Source: JACKJK01 sp046159835
GTDB lineage: Bacteria > Pseudomonadota > Alphaproteobacteria > Rhizobiales > Tepidamorphaceae
Length of the DNA stretch: 64,000 nucleotides
Direction: 5' to 3'
Assembly (NCBI RefSeq): GCF_046159835.1
Contig: NZ_JBJXCY010000002.1
Span: 248,001-312,000, forward strand
Shown here: positions 1 through 8,878 of the stretch, one piece after another
Numbering within the stretch: position 1 is the first letter of the stretch
Layout of the letters: each line of letters opens with the position of its first letter
Program-made: the position numbers and the translations under genes
The notes under the pieces: model-generated
Databases searched by the model: none
What the model was told of the DNA's origin: nothing
What the model saw: the letters and a program-made list of their open reading frames with translations, nothing else

Positions 1-574
1 ATCCCAGTGCGGCGAGGATGCCCGGCACGATGGCCGCCACGAAAAGCTTCGCGATGTTCTGTTCCGCCAGGATCGCGTAGATGACCAGCACGACAGATGG
101 TGGAATGAGGATTCCGAGCGTGCCGCCGGCAGCCAGCGTGCCGGTGGACAGTCCGCCGGAATAGCCGGCCCGGCGCAGTTCCGGCAGCGCGACTTGCCCC
201 ATCGTCGCGGCGGTTGCCAGCGACGAGCCGCAAATCGAGCCGAAGCCGGCACACGCGCCGACAGATGCCATGGCCATGCCGCCCTTGCGGTGTCCGAGCC
301 AGGCCTGCGCGGCATTGAACAGCGCCTTCGACAAGCCGCCATGGGTCGCGAACTGCCCCATCAGCAGGAACAGCGGCACGATGGACAGCGAGTAGCTGGA
401 AAACGTGTCGTAGGGCAGCGACTTCATCTGCGACATGACCTGCCGCCACGAGTCGTTGACCAGCACCGACCCTCCGATGCCGGTGAGCAGCATGGCAAGC
501 CCGATCGGCATGCGCAGCCCGATCAGTGCCAGCAGAACCGGGAAGGACCAGATCGCAATCTCAAGCTTCGTCAT
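1..574 (-). CDS. dctM: TRAP transporter large permease (partial)
   Basis: This is the N-terminal ~191 residues of a DctM-type permease; the gene runs off the left edge. DctM is the multi-pass membrane subunit that moves a small organic anion, using the sodium gradient, after delivery by the DctP binding protein. The translation opens with MTKLEIAIWSFPVLLALIGL and contains hydrophobic segments and family-typical stretches (PLFLLMGQFA, CAGFGSICGSSLATAATM, GILIPPSVVLVIYAIL). Its ATG overlaps the TGA of dctQ as ATGA, so the two are translationally coupled. The substrate cannot be read from the sequence. Confidence 0.93.
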   Translation of the reverse strand, partial: MTKLEIAIWSFPVLLALIGLRMPIGLAMLLTGIGGSVLVNDSWRQVMSQMKSLPYDTFSSYSLSIVPLFLLMGQFATHGGLSKALFNAAQAWLGHRKGGMAMASVGACAGFGSICGSSLATAATMGQVALPELRRAGYSGGLSTGTLAAGGTLGILIPPSVVLVIYAILAEQNIAKLFVAAIVPGILAALG

Positions 575-1113
575 GGAGCGCGCGCCGTCTCTGGATCGCG
601 GAAGGCCTCGCGCCAGCTCCGCACAACCGTGAAGGCTGCAACGAGCGTGAATGCGACCGCAAGCGGAACGCAGATGGCATAGCCCCACCAGACCGGCAGG
701 CGCAGGATAAACGTGGTCTCGTTATACGTCATCTTGTCCAGCATCCCGGCCCACAGCCGCCAGGTGATGAACGCCGCAACGGCTGTCATCATCAGGTTGT
801 GGTCGACATACAGGACCGCGTCGCGGCGTTTGCCGATAATTGGCACAAGAATATCAACCGCCACGTGGCCCCGGCTGTACTGGCACCACGGCAGGAAGGC
901 GAAGATCGCGAACGCGGTGCCCGCCTCGACCAGTTCGAAGTCTCCCGGAACCGGCCCAAGGCCAAACGGGATGAGTGCGCGGCCGGTGATGGACACGACC
1001 ACGAGCAACATCACCGCGACGAGCACCAGCCCGCCAAGAAGCGCAAGCGCCTTGGCGACCAGCTCCACTGCCCGGTCAATGCTGTTCCACACGGTCCCCG
1101 TCCCCAACGCCAA
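571..1113 (-). CDS. dctQ: TRAP transporter small permease
   Basis: DctQ is the small four-helix membrane subunit that pairs with DctM. The ~180-residue protein has hydrophobic helices near residues 20-45, 60-75, 100-125 and 140-165, and the family-like stretch LPWCQYSRGHVAVDIL in the middle. It lies between dctP and dctM on the same strand. The start is uncertain: TTG at 1113 sits almost on the AGGAAG ribosome site, so a second TTG at 1107 is equally possible. A strong hairpin separates it from dctP. Confidence 0.88.
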   Translation of the reverse strand: MALGTGTVWNSIDRAVELVAKALALLGGLVLVAVMLLVVVSITGRALIPFGLGPVPGDFELVEAGTAFAIFAFLPWCQYSRGHVAVDILVPIIGKRRDAVLYVDHNLMMTAVAAFITWRLWAGMLDKMTYNETTFILRLPVWWGYAICVPLAVAFTLVAAFTVVRSWREAFRDPETARAP

Positions 1114-1132
1114 CTCTTCCTAGCCTAAACGC

Positions 1133-1159
1133 GAAGCGGGCGGAATGACCGCCCGCTTC
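1133..1159 (-). promoter_or_regulatory. dctP-dctQ intercistronic hairpin
   Basis: An 11-bp perfect inverted repeat (1133-1143 paired with 1149-1159, five-base loop) sits between the dctP stop and the dctQ start. There is no T-tract on the operon strand. Such a hairpin most likely stabilises the upstream dctP message, or partly terminates, so that the binding protein is made in excess of the permease. That role is inferred from position. Confidence 0.6.
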
Positions 1160-1186
1160 AATCACCTGTGCGTGCGCGAAACGCGC

Positions 1187-2218
1187 TTACATGGCGTTCT
1201 TTTCCAGCAGCGCGCGCGCATCGTCAACGAGCGCCTGACCGTCAAAGCCCTGGCCGTTCATGTCCTCGATCCACTTGTCGACGACTGGAGCTGCGGCATC
1301 CTTCCAGCGCTGCGTCTCGGGCTCGTCCAGCGTGATGATGGTGTTGCCGGCATCCTCGGCCTTCTTGCGGCCGATCTTGTCGAACTTGTCCATCGCGCGG
1401 CCCGCAGTTGCTGCCGCCTCGACACCGGAATTGTCGTCGATGATCTTCTTCAGGTCGTCCGGCAGGTTGTCGTAGGACTCCTGGTTCATCGCGAAGACGA
1501 AGGTCGCGGAGTACAGGCCACGGTCACCGGAAAGCTCGGTGTGGTTGCCAACCAGTTCGGCCATCTTCAACGGCAGCGTGACTTCCCACGGGATGACCGC
1601 GCCGTCGATCACGCCCTTGGAGACGGCCTCCGGCACGGCGGGAACCGGCATGCCGATGGGCACCGCACCCAGCGTTTCCAGCATTGAGGTGATGACGCGC
1701 GTCGGCCCGCGCAGCTTCATGCCCTTAACGTCTTCCAGCTTGTTGACCGGGCTCTTGGTGTGCAGAAGTCCCGCACCGTGGGTGTGCACGCAGATGACCT
1801 TCAGTCCGGGGAAATGGTCGGTCATGTTCTTCTCGTAGTATTCCTGCAGCGCGCGCGAGGTCGCTTCGGCATTGCCGTTGGCGACCATGAACGGCAGCTC
1901 GAACGCCTCGATCTTCGGGAAACGGCCCGGCGTGTAGCCCGGCAGCGTCCACACGATGTCGACTGCACCGTCGGTCGCCTGCTGGATCAGCTCCGGCGGC
2001 TTTCCGCCGAGCTGCATGGACGGGTAGTGCTCGATCTTGATGCGTCCGCCGGATTCCTTCTCGATCGTCTCGATCCACGGCTGGATGAAATCGGCCGGAA
2101 CCGAGGACTTGAGCGGCAGGAACTGGTGAAGCTTCAGCGTCACTTCCTGGGCTTCGGCGCTGATCGGCGCGAGCGCGGCGCTCATGGCGAGCAGTCCGGC
2201 AGCAAGCAGTTTCTTCAT
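1187..2218 (-). CDS. dctP: TRAP transporter substrate-binding protein
   Basis: A 343-residue periplasmic solute receptor of the DctP family. Residues 1-23 form a signal peptide ending ISAEA-QE. The mature part has the family pattern: an early KLHQFLP strand, GGKPPELIQQATDGAVDIVW, KGMKLRGPTR with the Arg that usually grips the ligand carboxylate, and VIDGAVIPWEV. It is the first gene of dctP-dctQ-dctM and probably carries the operon promoter in the 282-bp gap shared with the divergent ku gene. The ligand is unknown, most likely a carboxylate. Confidence 0.93.
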   Translation of the reverse strand: MKKLLAAGLLAMSAALAPISAEAQEVTLKLHQFLPLKSSVPADFIQPWIETIEKESGGRIKIEHYPSMQLGGKPPELIQQATDGAVDIVWTLPGYTPGRFPKIEAFELPFMVANGNAEATSRALQEYYEKNMTDHFPGLKVICVHTHGAGLLHTKSPVNKLEDVKGMKLRGPTRVITSMLETLGAVPIGMPVPAVPEAVSKGVIDGAVIPWEVTLPLKMAELVGNHTELSGDRGLYSATFVFAMNQESYDNLPDDLKKIIDDNSGVEAAATAGRAMDKFDKIGRKKAEDAGNTIITLDEPETQRWKDAAAPVVDKWIEDMNGQGFDGQALVDDARALLEKNAM

Positions 2219-2500
2219 TGGTTTTTCCCTCCCTTGGGGGGTTCGTGGAGCGAGTCGCGGCGTTCATCCGCCGCTTGTGAATTCCTGATCGGGTTCGAGG
2301 ATTCCCCTACCCCCGGTTTCAAGTCAACTGTTCCCAAGCCCCCAATAGCCTCGCCTGAGCGGCACAAATCACCCCTTTTCGCGTCCATTGCGGTGCCTGG
2401 GGGGAACCGCAAGCGTAGCTGGCGCATTTGGATTGTGCGGCGTTCCTGCGTGCGCGAGCGGGCCGGCTCGCCTGCGCGCATTCGTACCAGAGGTGTGCAC

Positions 2501-3376
2501 ATGGCTTCGCGAGCATTGTGGAAGGGTCAGCTTCGGTTGTCGCTGGTCTCCATCCCCGTCGAGATTCACTCCGCGACGAAAACGTCATCGCGCATCTCTT
2601 TCCGACAGATCCACGGACCGACCGGCAAGCCGATCCACTACCAGAAGGTGGCGGACGGTGTCGGCCCTGTGGACGCCGACGAGATCGTGAAGGGTTTCGA
2701 ATACGACGACGACAACTACGTCCTCATCGATCCCGATGAGATCGACGCCATCAAGCTGGAAACAAAGAAGACGTTCGAGCTGGTCCAGTTCGTCGGCGCC
2801 TGCGAAATCTCACCGCTCTATTTCGACAAGCCCTACTACATTGTCCCGACCGACGAGCTGGCGCAGGAAGCCTACCGCGTCGTGCGCGACGCGCTGCGCC
2901 AGTCCGAAAAGATTGGCATCGGCCAGGTGACCCTGCGGGGCCGCGAATATCTCGCCGCTATCAAGCCGTGCGGCGACGGGTTGTTGATGGAGACGCTCCA
3001 CTACGAAGACGAGATCCGCTCCGCCGACCCGCTGTTTTCCAACATCGAGGACGACGAGGTGTCCGACGACCTGCTCGACGTCGCCTCGGCCCTGATCGAG
3101 AAGAAGACCTCGCCCTTCGATGCCTCCGCCTACAAGGACCACTATTCCCAGGCGCTGCGCGACCTTGTGGACGCCAAGACCAAGAGCAAGAAGACCAAGC
3201 GGGTCACGGCGTCCGATTCCGGCGAGGGCCGCCCCTCCGGCGAGAATGTCGTCGACCTGATGGCCGCATTGAAGCAGAGCCTGAAGGGGTCGGAAAAATC
3301 GAAATCCTCGACCAGCAAGAAGCCCGCCGCGAAGAAACCGTCTTCGCGCTCGAGCAGCACCAAGAAGGCCTCGTAA
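2501..3376 (+). CDS. ku: Non-homologous end joining protein Ku
   Basis: A 291-residue bacterial Ku. Ku forms a homodimeric ring on double-strand DNA ends and recruits LigD. The ATG at 2501 begins MASRALWKGQLRLSLVSIPV, the standard bacterial Ku N-terminus; the frame is open much further upstream but that part lies antisense to dctP and is not Ku-like. The core domain covers about 1-235. The tail from ~240 is Lys/Ser/Ala-rich (KSKKTKR, SKKPAAKKPS), as in Ku proteins whose basic tail binds DNA. ligD starts 3 bp after its stop, so the pair is one transcription unit. Confidence 0.97.
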   Translation: MASRALWKGQLRLSLVSIPVEIHSATKTSSRISFRQIHGPTGKPIHYQKVADGVGPVDADEIVKGFEYDDDNYVLIDPDEIDAIKLETKKTFELVQFVGACEISPLYFDKPYYIVPTDELAQEAYRVVRDALRQSEKIGIGQVTLRGREYLAAIKPCGDGLLMETLHYEDEIRSADPLFSNIEDDEVSDDLLDVASALIEKKTSPFDASAYKDHYSQALRDLVDAKTKSKKTKRVTASDSGEGRPSGENVVDLMAALKQSLKGSEKSKSSTSKKPAAKKPSSRSSSTKKAS

Positions 3377-3379
3377 GCC

Positions 3380-5857
3380 ATGAACGCGCTTCGCGAATAC
3401 AACGAGAAGCGTGATTTCTCGGTCACCGCCGAACCGCAAGGCAAGGCGGGCAAGGCCCGCAACACGGGTCTGCAATTCCTCGTCCAGAAGCACGACGCGA
3501 CCCGCCTCCACTACGACTTGCGACTTGAACTGGGCGGCGTGCTGCTGAGCTGGGCAGTGACGAAGGGGCCAAGCGCCGACACCTCCGAAAAGCGCCTCGC
3601 CGTGCGCACCGAGGACCACCCCCTCTCCTACGGCGATTTCGAAGGGACCATCCCGAAGGGCGAGTATGGCGGCGGCACCGTCATGCTCTGGGATACCGGC
3701 ACGTGGGAGCCGAACGACCCGCCGGAAAAGGCACTCGCCAAGGGCAAGATCTCGTTTCGGATCTACGGCAAGCGGATGCAGGGCAACTGGGCGCTGGTGA
3801 AGCTCAAGCCGCGCAAGGGCGAAAAGCGCGAGAACTGGCTTCTGATCAAGGAGAAAGACGAATTCACCATCGACGAGCCGGATCTGCTGACCGAGGAAAA
3901 CCTCGTCAGCGTGAAGACCGGGCGCACGATGGACGAGATCGCCAAGGGCGCGAAGGCCAAGAAGCAGGCCGGTCGCAAGCGCCTTGCCAACCCGAAATTC
4001 GTCAAGCCGCAACTGGCGACCCTGGTGGACGCAGCACCTGAGGGCGACGACTGGCTGCACGAGACGAAGTTCGACGGCTACCGCTGCCTCGCCTCCATCG
4101 GCAGCAGCGGCGTGAAGCTCTACACCCGCTCCGGCCTCGACTGGTCCGACAAGTTCGCCCCGTTGATCCCGGCATTCGAGGAACTGCACTGCAAGAGTGC
4201 GCTGATCGATGGTGAAGTCGTCGCGCCCGGATGGGGCGAGATGACGGAGTTCTCCGCGCTTCAGAAGGCGCTGAAGGAAGGAACGCCGCTGCGCTTCTAC
4301 GCTTTTGACCTGCTGGAGATCGACGGCAAGTCTCTGAAATCCAGACCCCTCACCGCGCGTAAGGAAGCGCTGGCCGAACTCATCCACGAGGAGTCCGATG
4401 GCGCGGTGCGCCACTCCGTTCACGTGGAAGGCGACGGTGCCGACATCCACGCGCAAATCTGCAAGGCCGGTGGCGAAGGCATCATCGCGAAGAAGGCCGA
4501 TGCGCCCTATCGCAGCGCCCGCACGAAGAGCTGGCTCAAGGTGAAGTGCACACGTCGGCAGGAATTCGTCGTCGGCGGCACCTCGAAATCGGACAAGCCC
4601 GGCCGTCCGTTCTCCTCCCTGCTGCTCGGCCAGTACGAGAACGGCGAGCTGGTCTATCGCGGCCGCGTCGGGTCGGGCTTTTCGGAAGAAGACCTCGAAA
4701 GCCTGGAGGCGCTCTTCCAGTCCCTTGAACGCAAGACCTCGCCCTTCGATGATTTGCCGCGTTCCGTGGCCCGCGATGCGCGCTGGGTCACGCCGAAGAC
4801 GGTCGTGGAAATAGATTTCGCCGAGTTCACCCATGATGGCGCAGTGCGGCACGGGGTATTCCTTGGCGTGCGGGAGGACAGGAGCCCGGAGACCGTGACA
4901 CCTCAAACGAAGAAGACGGTCGAAACCACAAAGACCAACGGCAGCAAGAACCGGAGCGGAAAGGCCGACGTGCTCGGCATCAAGGTTTCAAGCCCTGACC
5001 GGGCTGTCTTCCCCAATGCCGGTGTCACCAAGAAGCAGCTTGCCGAGTACTATGCGCAGATTGGCGAACGCATGGCGCAGGTCGTTGCCGACCGCCCCCT
5101 GTCGCTGGTCCGCTGCCCGGAAGGCATCGGCTCGGACTGCTTCTTCCAGAAGCACGCCATGCGCGGAGCGCCGGACGCGCTGAAATCCGTGACCCTGAAG
5201 GAAAGCGACGGCGACGAGGCTGAGTATCTCTACGTGGACGACGCGCGGGGCCTCGTCGCCGCCGTCCAGATGGGCTCGATCGAGTTCCACGTCTGGGGCT
5301 CGCGCCGCGACAAGCTGGAGAAGCCGGACCGGCTCGTCTTCGATCTCGATCCGGACGAGTACCTCGGCTTCAAGGCGGTCAAGGATGCCGCCTTCCACAT
5401 CCGCGACGAACTCGATGCGCTGGAGCTGAAATCCACCGCCATGCTGACCGGCGGCAAGGGCATCCACGTCATCGTGCCGCTGCGCCGTACGATCTCATGG
5501 GACACGCTGAAGACATTCTCCAAGACCTTCGCGACCCTGATGAGCGAGGCCGAGCCGAAGCGCTACATCGCCACCATGTCGAAGGCCAAGCGCAAGGGCC
5601 GCATCTTCATCGACTGGCTGCGCAACGAGCGCGGCTCGACGGCGATTGCGCCATACTCGGTGCGGGCACGCACCGGCGCGCCGGTGGCTGTTCCGGTCAC
5701 TTGGGATGAACTGTCGTCGCTGCGTGCGGCCTCGAAGTTCAAGACGAAGGATGCACTCAAGCGGCTGGACCAGTCATGTCCTTATATCGAGGCGCTCGAC
5801 GACCTGCAGACCATCGGCAACCGGACACTGGAACTGCTCCAAAAGAAAATGTCGTGA
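3380..5857 (+). CDS. ligD: Multifunctional DNA ligase D
   Basis: An 825-residue LigD that trims, fills and seals broken DNA ends with Ku. The order is phosphoesterase - ligase - polymerase. The phosphoesterase (about 1-190) keeps H38, H44, D46, R48, H80 and Y84, with the same spacing as the Pseudomonas enzyme's active site. The ATP-dependent ligase (about 205-500) has motif I ETKFDGYR with the adenylated lysine at K230. The polymerase/primase (about 530-825) starts at SSPDRAVFPNAGVTKKQL and has the metal-binding FDLDPDE. All three domains look intact. Confidence 0.97.
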   Translation: MNALREYNEKRDFSVTAEPQGKAGKARNTGLQFLVQKHDATRLHYDLRLELGGVLLSWAVTKGPSADTSEKRLAVRTEDHPLSYGDFEGTIPKGEYGGGTVMLWDTGTWEPNDPPEKALAKGKISFRIYGKRMQGNWALVKLKPRKGEKRENWLLIKEKDEFTIDEPDLLTEENLVSVKTGRTMDEIAKGAKAKKQAGRKRLANPKFVKPQLATLVDAAPEGDDWLHETKFDGYRCLASIGSSGVKLYTRSGLDWSDKFAPLIPAFEELHCKSALIDGEVVAPGWGEMTEFSALQKALKEGTPLRFYAFDLLEIDGKSLKSRPLTARKEALAELIHEESDGAVRHSVHVEGDGADIHAQICKAGGEGIIAKKADAPYRSARTKSWLKVKCTRRQEFVVGGTSKSDKPGRPFSSLLLGQYENGELVYRGRVGSGFSEEDLESLEALFQSLERKTSPFDDLPRSVARDARWVTPKTVVEIDFAEFTHDGAVRHGVFLGVREDRSPETVTPQTKKTVETTKTNGSKNRSGKADVLGIKVSSPDRAVFPNAGVTKKQLAEYYAQIGERMAQVVADRPLSLVRCPEGIGSDCFFQKHAMRGAPDALKSVTLKESDGDEAEYLYVDDARGLVAAVQMGSIEFHVWGSRRDKLEKPDRLVFDLDPDEYLGFKAVKDAAFHIRDELDALELKSTAMLTGGKGIHVIVPLRRTISWDTLKTFSKTFATLMSEAEPKRYIATMSKAKRKGRIFIDWLRNERGSTAIAPYSVRARTGAPVAVPVTWDELSSLRAASKFKTKDALKRLDQSCPYIEALDDLQTIGNRTLELLQKKMS

Positions 5858-5880
5858 CCGCCGATCGCCCCGGCGCGTGA

Positions 5881-7077
5881 CTACCGCAGCCAGTCCGGTT
5901 CGAAGCTGACCTCGGAGACGTTCGCCAGCCGTGCCGAGCGTTCCAGCGCGCCAGCCAGCTTTGCCAGCCGGCCCTTACCGAATGCCACGCCCGGCTCCGG
6001 CCATAGCGCGCGCACGTGCAGCCGGTCGGCATCGCGTTCGGCCTTCATGTCGATGCGCCCGACGAGGCGGTCCCCTTCCATGATCGGGAAGACGTAGTAG
6101 CCGTACTTGCGCTGCGGCTCGGGCACGAAGATCTCGATGCGGTAGAAAAAACCGAACAGCCGCTCGGCCCGCTTCCTGTCTCGCAGTGCCGGATCGAACG
6201 GGCTGAGGATTCGCATCCGCGAGGGCGCGGCTTCCGGCTCGACATCCAAGAGTCCCGGCCGGCAGAACGACTTGCGCCAGCGCCCGTCCACCTGCTCGAT
6301 CTCGATTTCGATGATCTCGCCGCGCGCCAGCGCCTCCGCGCACCAGACCTTGGCCTCCGACGGCGTGATCAGGTCCCAGAATGCGGCGATCTCGCCGGAC
6401 GTCGCGAAGCCGAGTTTGTCGAGCGCGGAGTTGCAGGCCCAGTCGATGGTTTGCGCCTCGTGCGGCATTGCGTCGAGATGCTTGTCCGGAATGACGTTCT
6501 CGGTCAGGTCGTAGACCTTGCGGAAGCCCTCACGCCGCGTGACCGAAAGCTGGCCCGTGCGCCACAAATATTCGAGCGCGGTCTTGGAAGGGTGCCAGTC
6601 CCACCACCCGCCGGAGGAGCGCGCTTCGTCCTCGCCCACATCCGCCGAGCAGCACGGGCCGTGATCGGATATCCGCCGCAACACGTCGTCGAACTTTTCC
6701 TCAAACCCCGACCGGCCCCACTTCTTCCAGCGCTCGGCCAAGGCCACTTCATAGCGGCGAAACTTCAGCCGCCAGTGCGGGAAATGCTGCATGGAGATCA
6801 TGCTGGCATCGTGCGTCCAGTGCTCGAAAACCCCGCGGTCCCGGTCGTGCAGCAGTTCCAGCGCACGCGGCCTGTAGGCGGGCCTGCGGGCATGCAGGAT
6901 CATGTGATGGGCGCGCGCAACCGTGTTGATGGAATCGATCTGCACGAATCCGAGCGTGTCGATCAGCCCCTGCAAGTCCGCGCCTTTCGCGGTGCCGGCA
7001 GGCGTACCTGCAAGCGCGTGCCGGTCCAAAAAATGGGCACGCGCGGTGCGGTTGTCGATGCGGGGCATGAGACTCAT
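5881..7077 (-). CDS. YcaQ-family DNA crosslink glycosylase
   Basis: A 398-residue winged-helix protein of the HTH_42 / YcaQ (AlkX) family, whose E. coli member unhooks interstrand crosslinks. The family's catalytic QxD motif is present as Q46-I47-D48 in LGFVQIDSINTVARAHHMI. Other family segments are EYLWRTGQLSVTRREGF and SPFDPALRDRKRAERLFGFF. It converges on ligD with a 23-bp gap and diverges from opgG. Placement next to ku-ligD suggests a repair cluster, but it is not co-transcribed with them. Confidence 0.88.
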   Translation of the reverse strand: MSLMPRIDNRTARAHFLDRHALAGTPAGTAKGADLQGLIDTLGFVQIDSINTVARAHHMILHARRPAYRPRALELLHDRDRGVFEHWTHDASMISMQHFPHWRLKFRRYEVALAERWKKWGRSGFEEKFDDVLRRISDHGPCCSADVGEDEARSSGGWWDWHPSKTALEYLWRTGQLSVTRREGFRKVYDLTENVIPDKHLDAMPHEAQTIDWACNSALDKLGFATSGEIAAFWDLITPSEAKVWCAEALARGEIIEIEIEQVDGRWRKSFCRPGLLDVEPEAAPSRMRILSPFDPALRDRKRAERLFGFFYRIEIFVPEPQRKYGYYVFPIMEGDRLVGRIDMKAERDADRLHVRALWPEPGVAFGKGRLAKLAGALERSARLANVSEVSFEPDWLR

Positions 7078-7333
7078 TCCCGCTACATATCAAAGCCTGT
7101 CGCAACGCCAACCCGAAACCGGGCGAGACCGGCGTTCCGCGCATTCCCCTCATGCTCAAATTTTCGTCTCGCCGCAGCGCGGTCAAGCCATAAGTTAGCC
7201 GTGTTTGCGTCCTCGACTTGTCCGTCGGGGGCAGCCAATTCCTTGATCCTTGAACAACCGTCTCCCGGGCCTTGCGCGCTTTCAGCCCGCAGGTTCGTTT
7301 CACGCAACAAACGAGTCTCAATCGATCCTGATC

Positions 7334-8878
7334 ATGTCGCATTCCGCCGCTCGCGTCCTGTCGCACCTCCTGCTTCTCTCTCTCCTCGTCCTGCCCTTCG
7401 ATTCCGCCCGCAACGCCGCAAACGCGGCCGAGGGCGAAGCCCTGTTCGACATGGTGAAACAGAAGGCGGAGGCGCTCGCCGCCGCTGACTATGTCGCGCC
7501 CCAGGAGGTGGATGTGGCCGGTCTGCCGCAGGGCTACGACGAGTATCGCCGTGTGACCTACGACCGCGAGCGCGCGCTGTGGCAGTCCTCGCCCACGGGG
7601 TTCCAGGTCCAGTTCCTGCCCGCCGGCTGGCTGTTCAAGCACGCGGTGGACATCTGGGCCGTGGAAGACGGCGAGCCAAGCCAGATCGCGCTCGGACCGG
7701 ACGATTTCGTCGACGGCCGCTCGACTGCCGAAGGCCGCCTCGACATGGTCGAGCAGTCGATCCCCTTGTCGGGCTTCCGCATCAACTGGCCGCTCAACGA
7801 GGAAGGCAAGGCCGATGAGGTCATCGTCTTCCAGGGCGCCAGCTATTTCCGCGCGCTGGCGCGGGGCCAGCACTACGGCCTGTCTGCCCGCGCGCTCGCC
7901 ATCGACACCGCCAGCCCGTCCGGCGAGGAGTTTCCCGAATTCCGCGAGTTCTGGCTGGTCCAGCCGCGCGAAGGTGATACGTCCATCACCATCTACGCAC
8001 TGCTCGACAGCCCTTCGGCTGCCGGCGCATACCGCTTCACCGTGACGCCGGGCGCGGTCACGCTGGTCGATGTCGACAGCATGGTTTACCCGCGCCGCGA
8101 GATCGCAAATTTCGGCATCGCCCCCCTCACCAGCATGTTCCTCGTCGGACCGATTGCGCCGCGTCGCGCCGACGACTTCCGGCCCGAAATCCACGATTCG
8201 GATGGTCTTGCGATCCTGAACGGCAGCAACGAGCGCATCTGGCGCCCGCTGGCCAATCCGCGCACGCTTCAGATCAGTTCGTTCATGGATGCCGGCGTGA
8301 AGGGCTTCGGCCTCATGCAGCGCGAGCGCCGCTTCCCGCGCTACGAGGACCTCGAAGCCAGGTACGACCTGCGTCCGAGCACCTGGGTGGAAGCCGGCGA
8401 AGGCTTCCAGGACGGCAACGTGGTGCTCGTCGAGATCCCGACCGACCTAGAGATCCACGACAACATCGTCAGCTACTGGCAACCGGCCCAGCCGCTGGTG
8501 CCGGGCACCCCGCGCCGCTTCGCCTATACCCTGCAGTGGCGAAAGCATGCGCCGACGCAGGAGATGGGCCCCCACGTGATGTGGACGCGGGCCGGTGGCG
8601 TTCCGGCAGCAGGTGACGAGGAAATCTACCGCTTCATCATCGATTATTCGCCTGCGGCCAGCGGCGACCCGGCCACCATGCGCCAAGCGGAAGTGACTAC
8701 GTCCAAGGGCACCGTGCGCCACGTCTCGGTGCAGGACAACGAAGTGACGGGCGGATTGCGCGTCACGTTTGAATTTCTGCCTGAAGGCGCCAAAGTCGCG
8801 GAACTAAGAGCCACCCTTCCGAGTTCTCCTGACATTCCTGCAGAAAATTGGCTCTATCGGTGGACCCCGACAAGATGA
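7334..8878 (+). CDS. opgG: Periplasmic glucan biosynthesis protein OpgG
   Basis: A 514-residue periplasmic protein of the MdoG/OpgG family, needed to make osmoregulated periplasmic glucans. The ATG at 7334 gives a clean signal peptide (about residues 1-33); an earlier in-frame start at 7250 would add a stretch with no signal character. After it come family segments such as FQVQFLPAGWLF, GASYFRALARGQHYGLSARA, EEFPEFREFW and FGIAPLTSMFL. Its stop overlaps the start of opgH as ATGA, so the two genes are coupled. Confidence 0.94.
   Translation: MSHSAARVLSHLLLLSLLVLPFDSARNAANAAEGEALFDMVKQKAEALAAADYVAPQEVDVAGLPQGYDEYRRVTYDRERALWQSSPTGFQVQFLPAGWLFKHAVDIWAVEDGEPSQIALGPDDFVDGRSTAEGRLDMVEQSIPLSGFRINWPLNEEGKADEVIVFQGASYFRALARGQHYGLSARALAIDTASPSGEEFPEFREFWLVQPREGDTSITIYALLDSPSAAGAYRFTVTPGAVTLVDVDSMVYPRREIANFGIAPLTSMFLVGPIAPRRADDFRPEIHDSDGLAILNGSNERIWRPLANPRTLQISSFMDAGVKGFGLMQRERRFPRYEDLEARYDLRPSTWVEAGEGFQDGNVVLVEIPTDLEIHDNIVSYWQPAQPLVPGTPRRFAYTLQWRKHAPTQEMGPHVMWTRAGGVPAAGDEEIYRFIIDYSPAASGDPATMRQAEVTTSKGTVRHVSVQDNEVTGGLRVTFEFLPEGAKVAELRATLPSSPDIPAENWLYRWTPTR

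Noticed and set aside
2810..4906. 698-codon open frame on the minus strand
   Set aside because: Lies antisense to ku and ligD, which have clear domains and catalytic residues; an artefact of high GC.
6016..7488. 490-codon open frame on the plus strand
   Set aside because: Antisense to the YcaQ-type gene and running into the opgG start.
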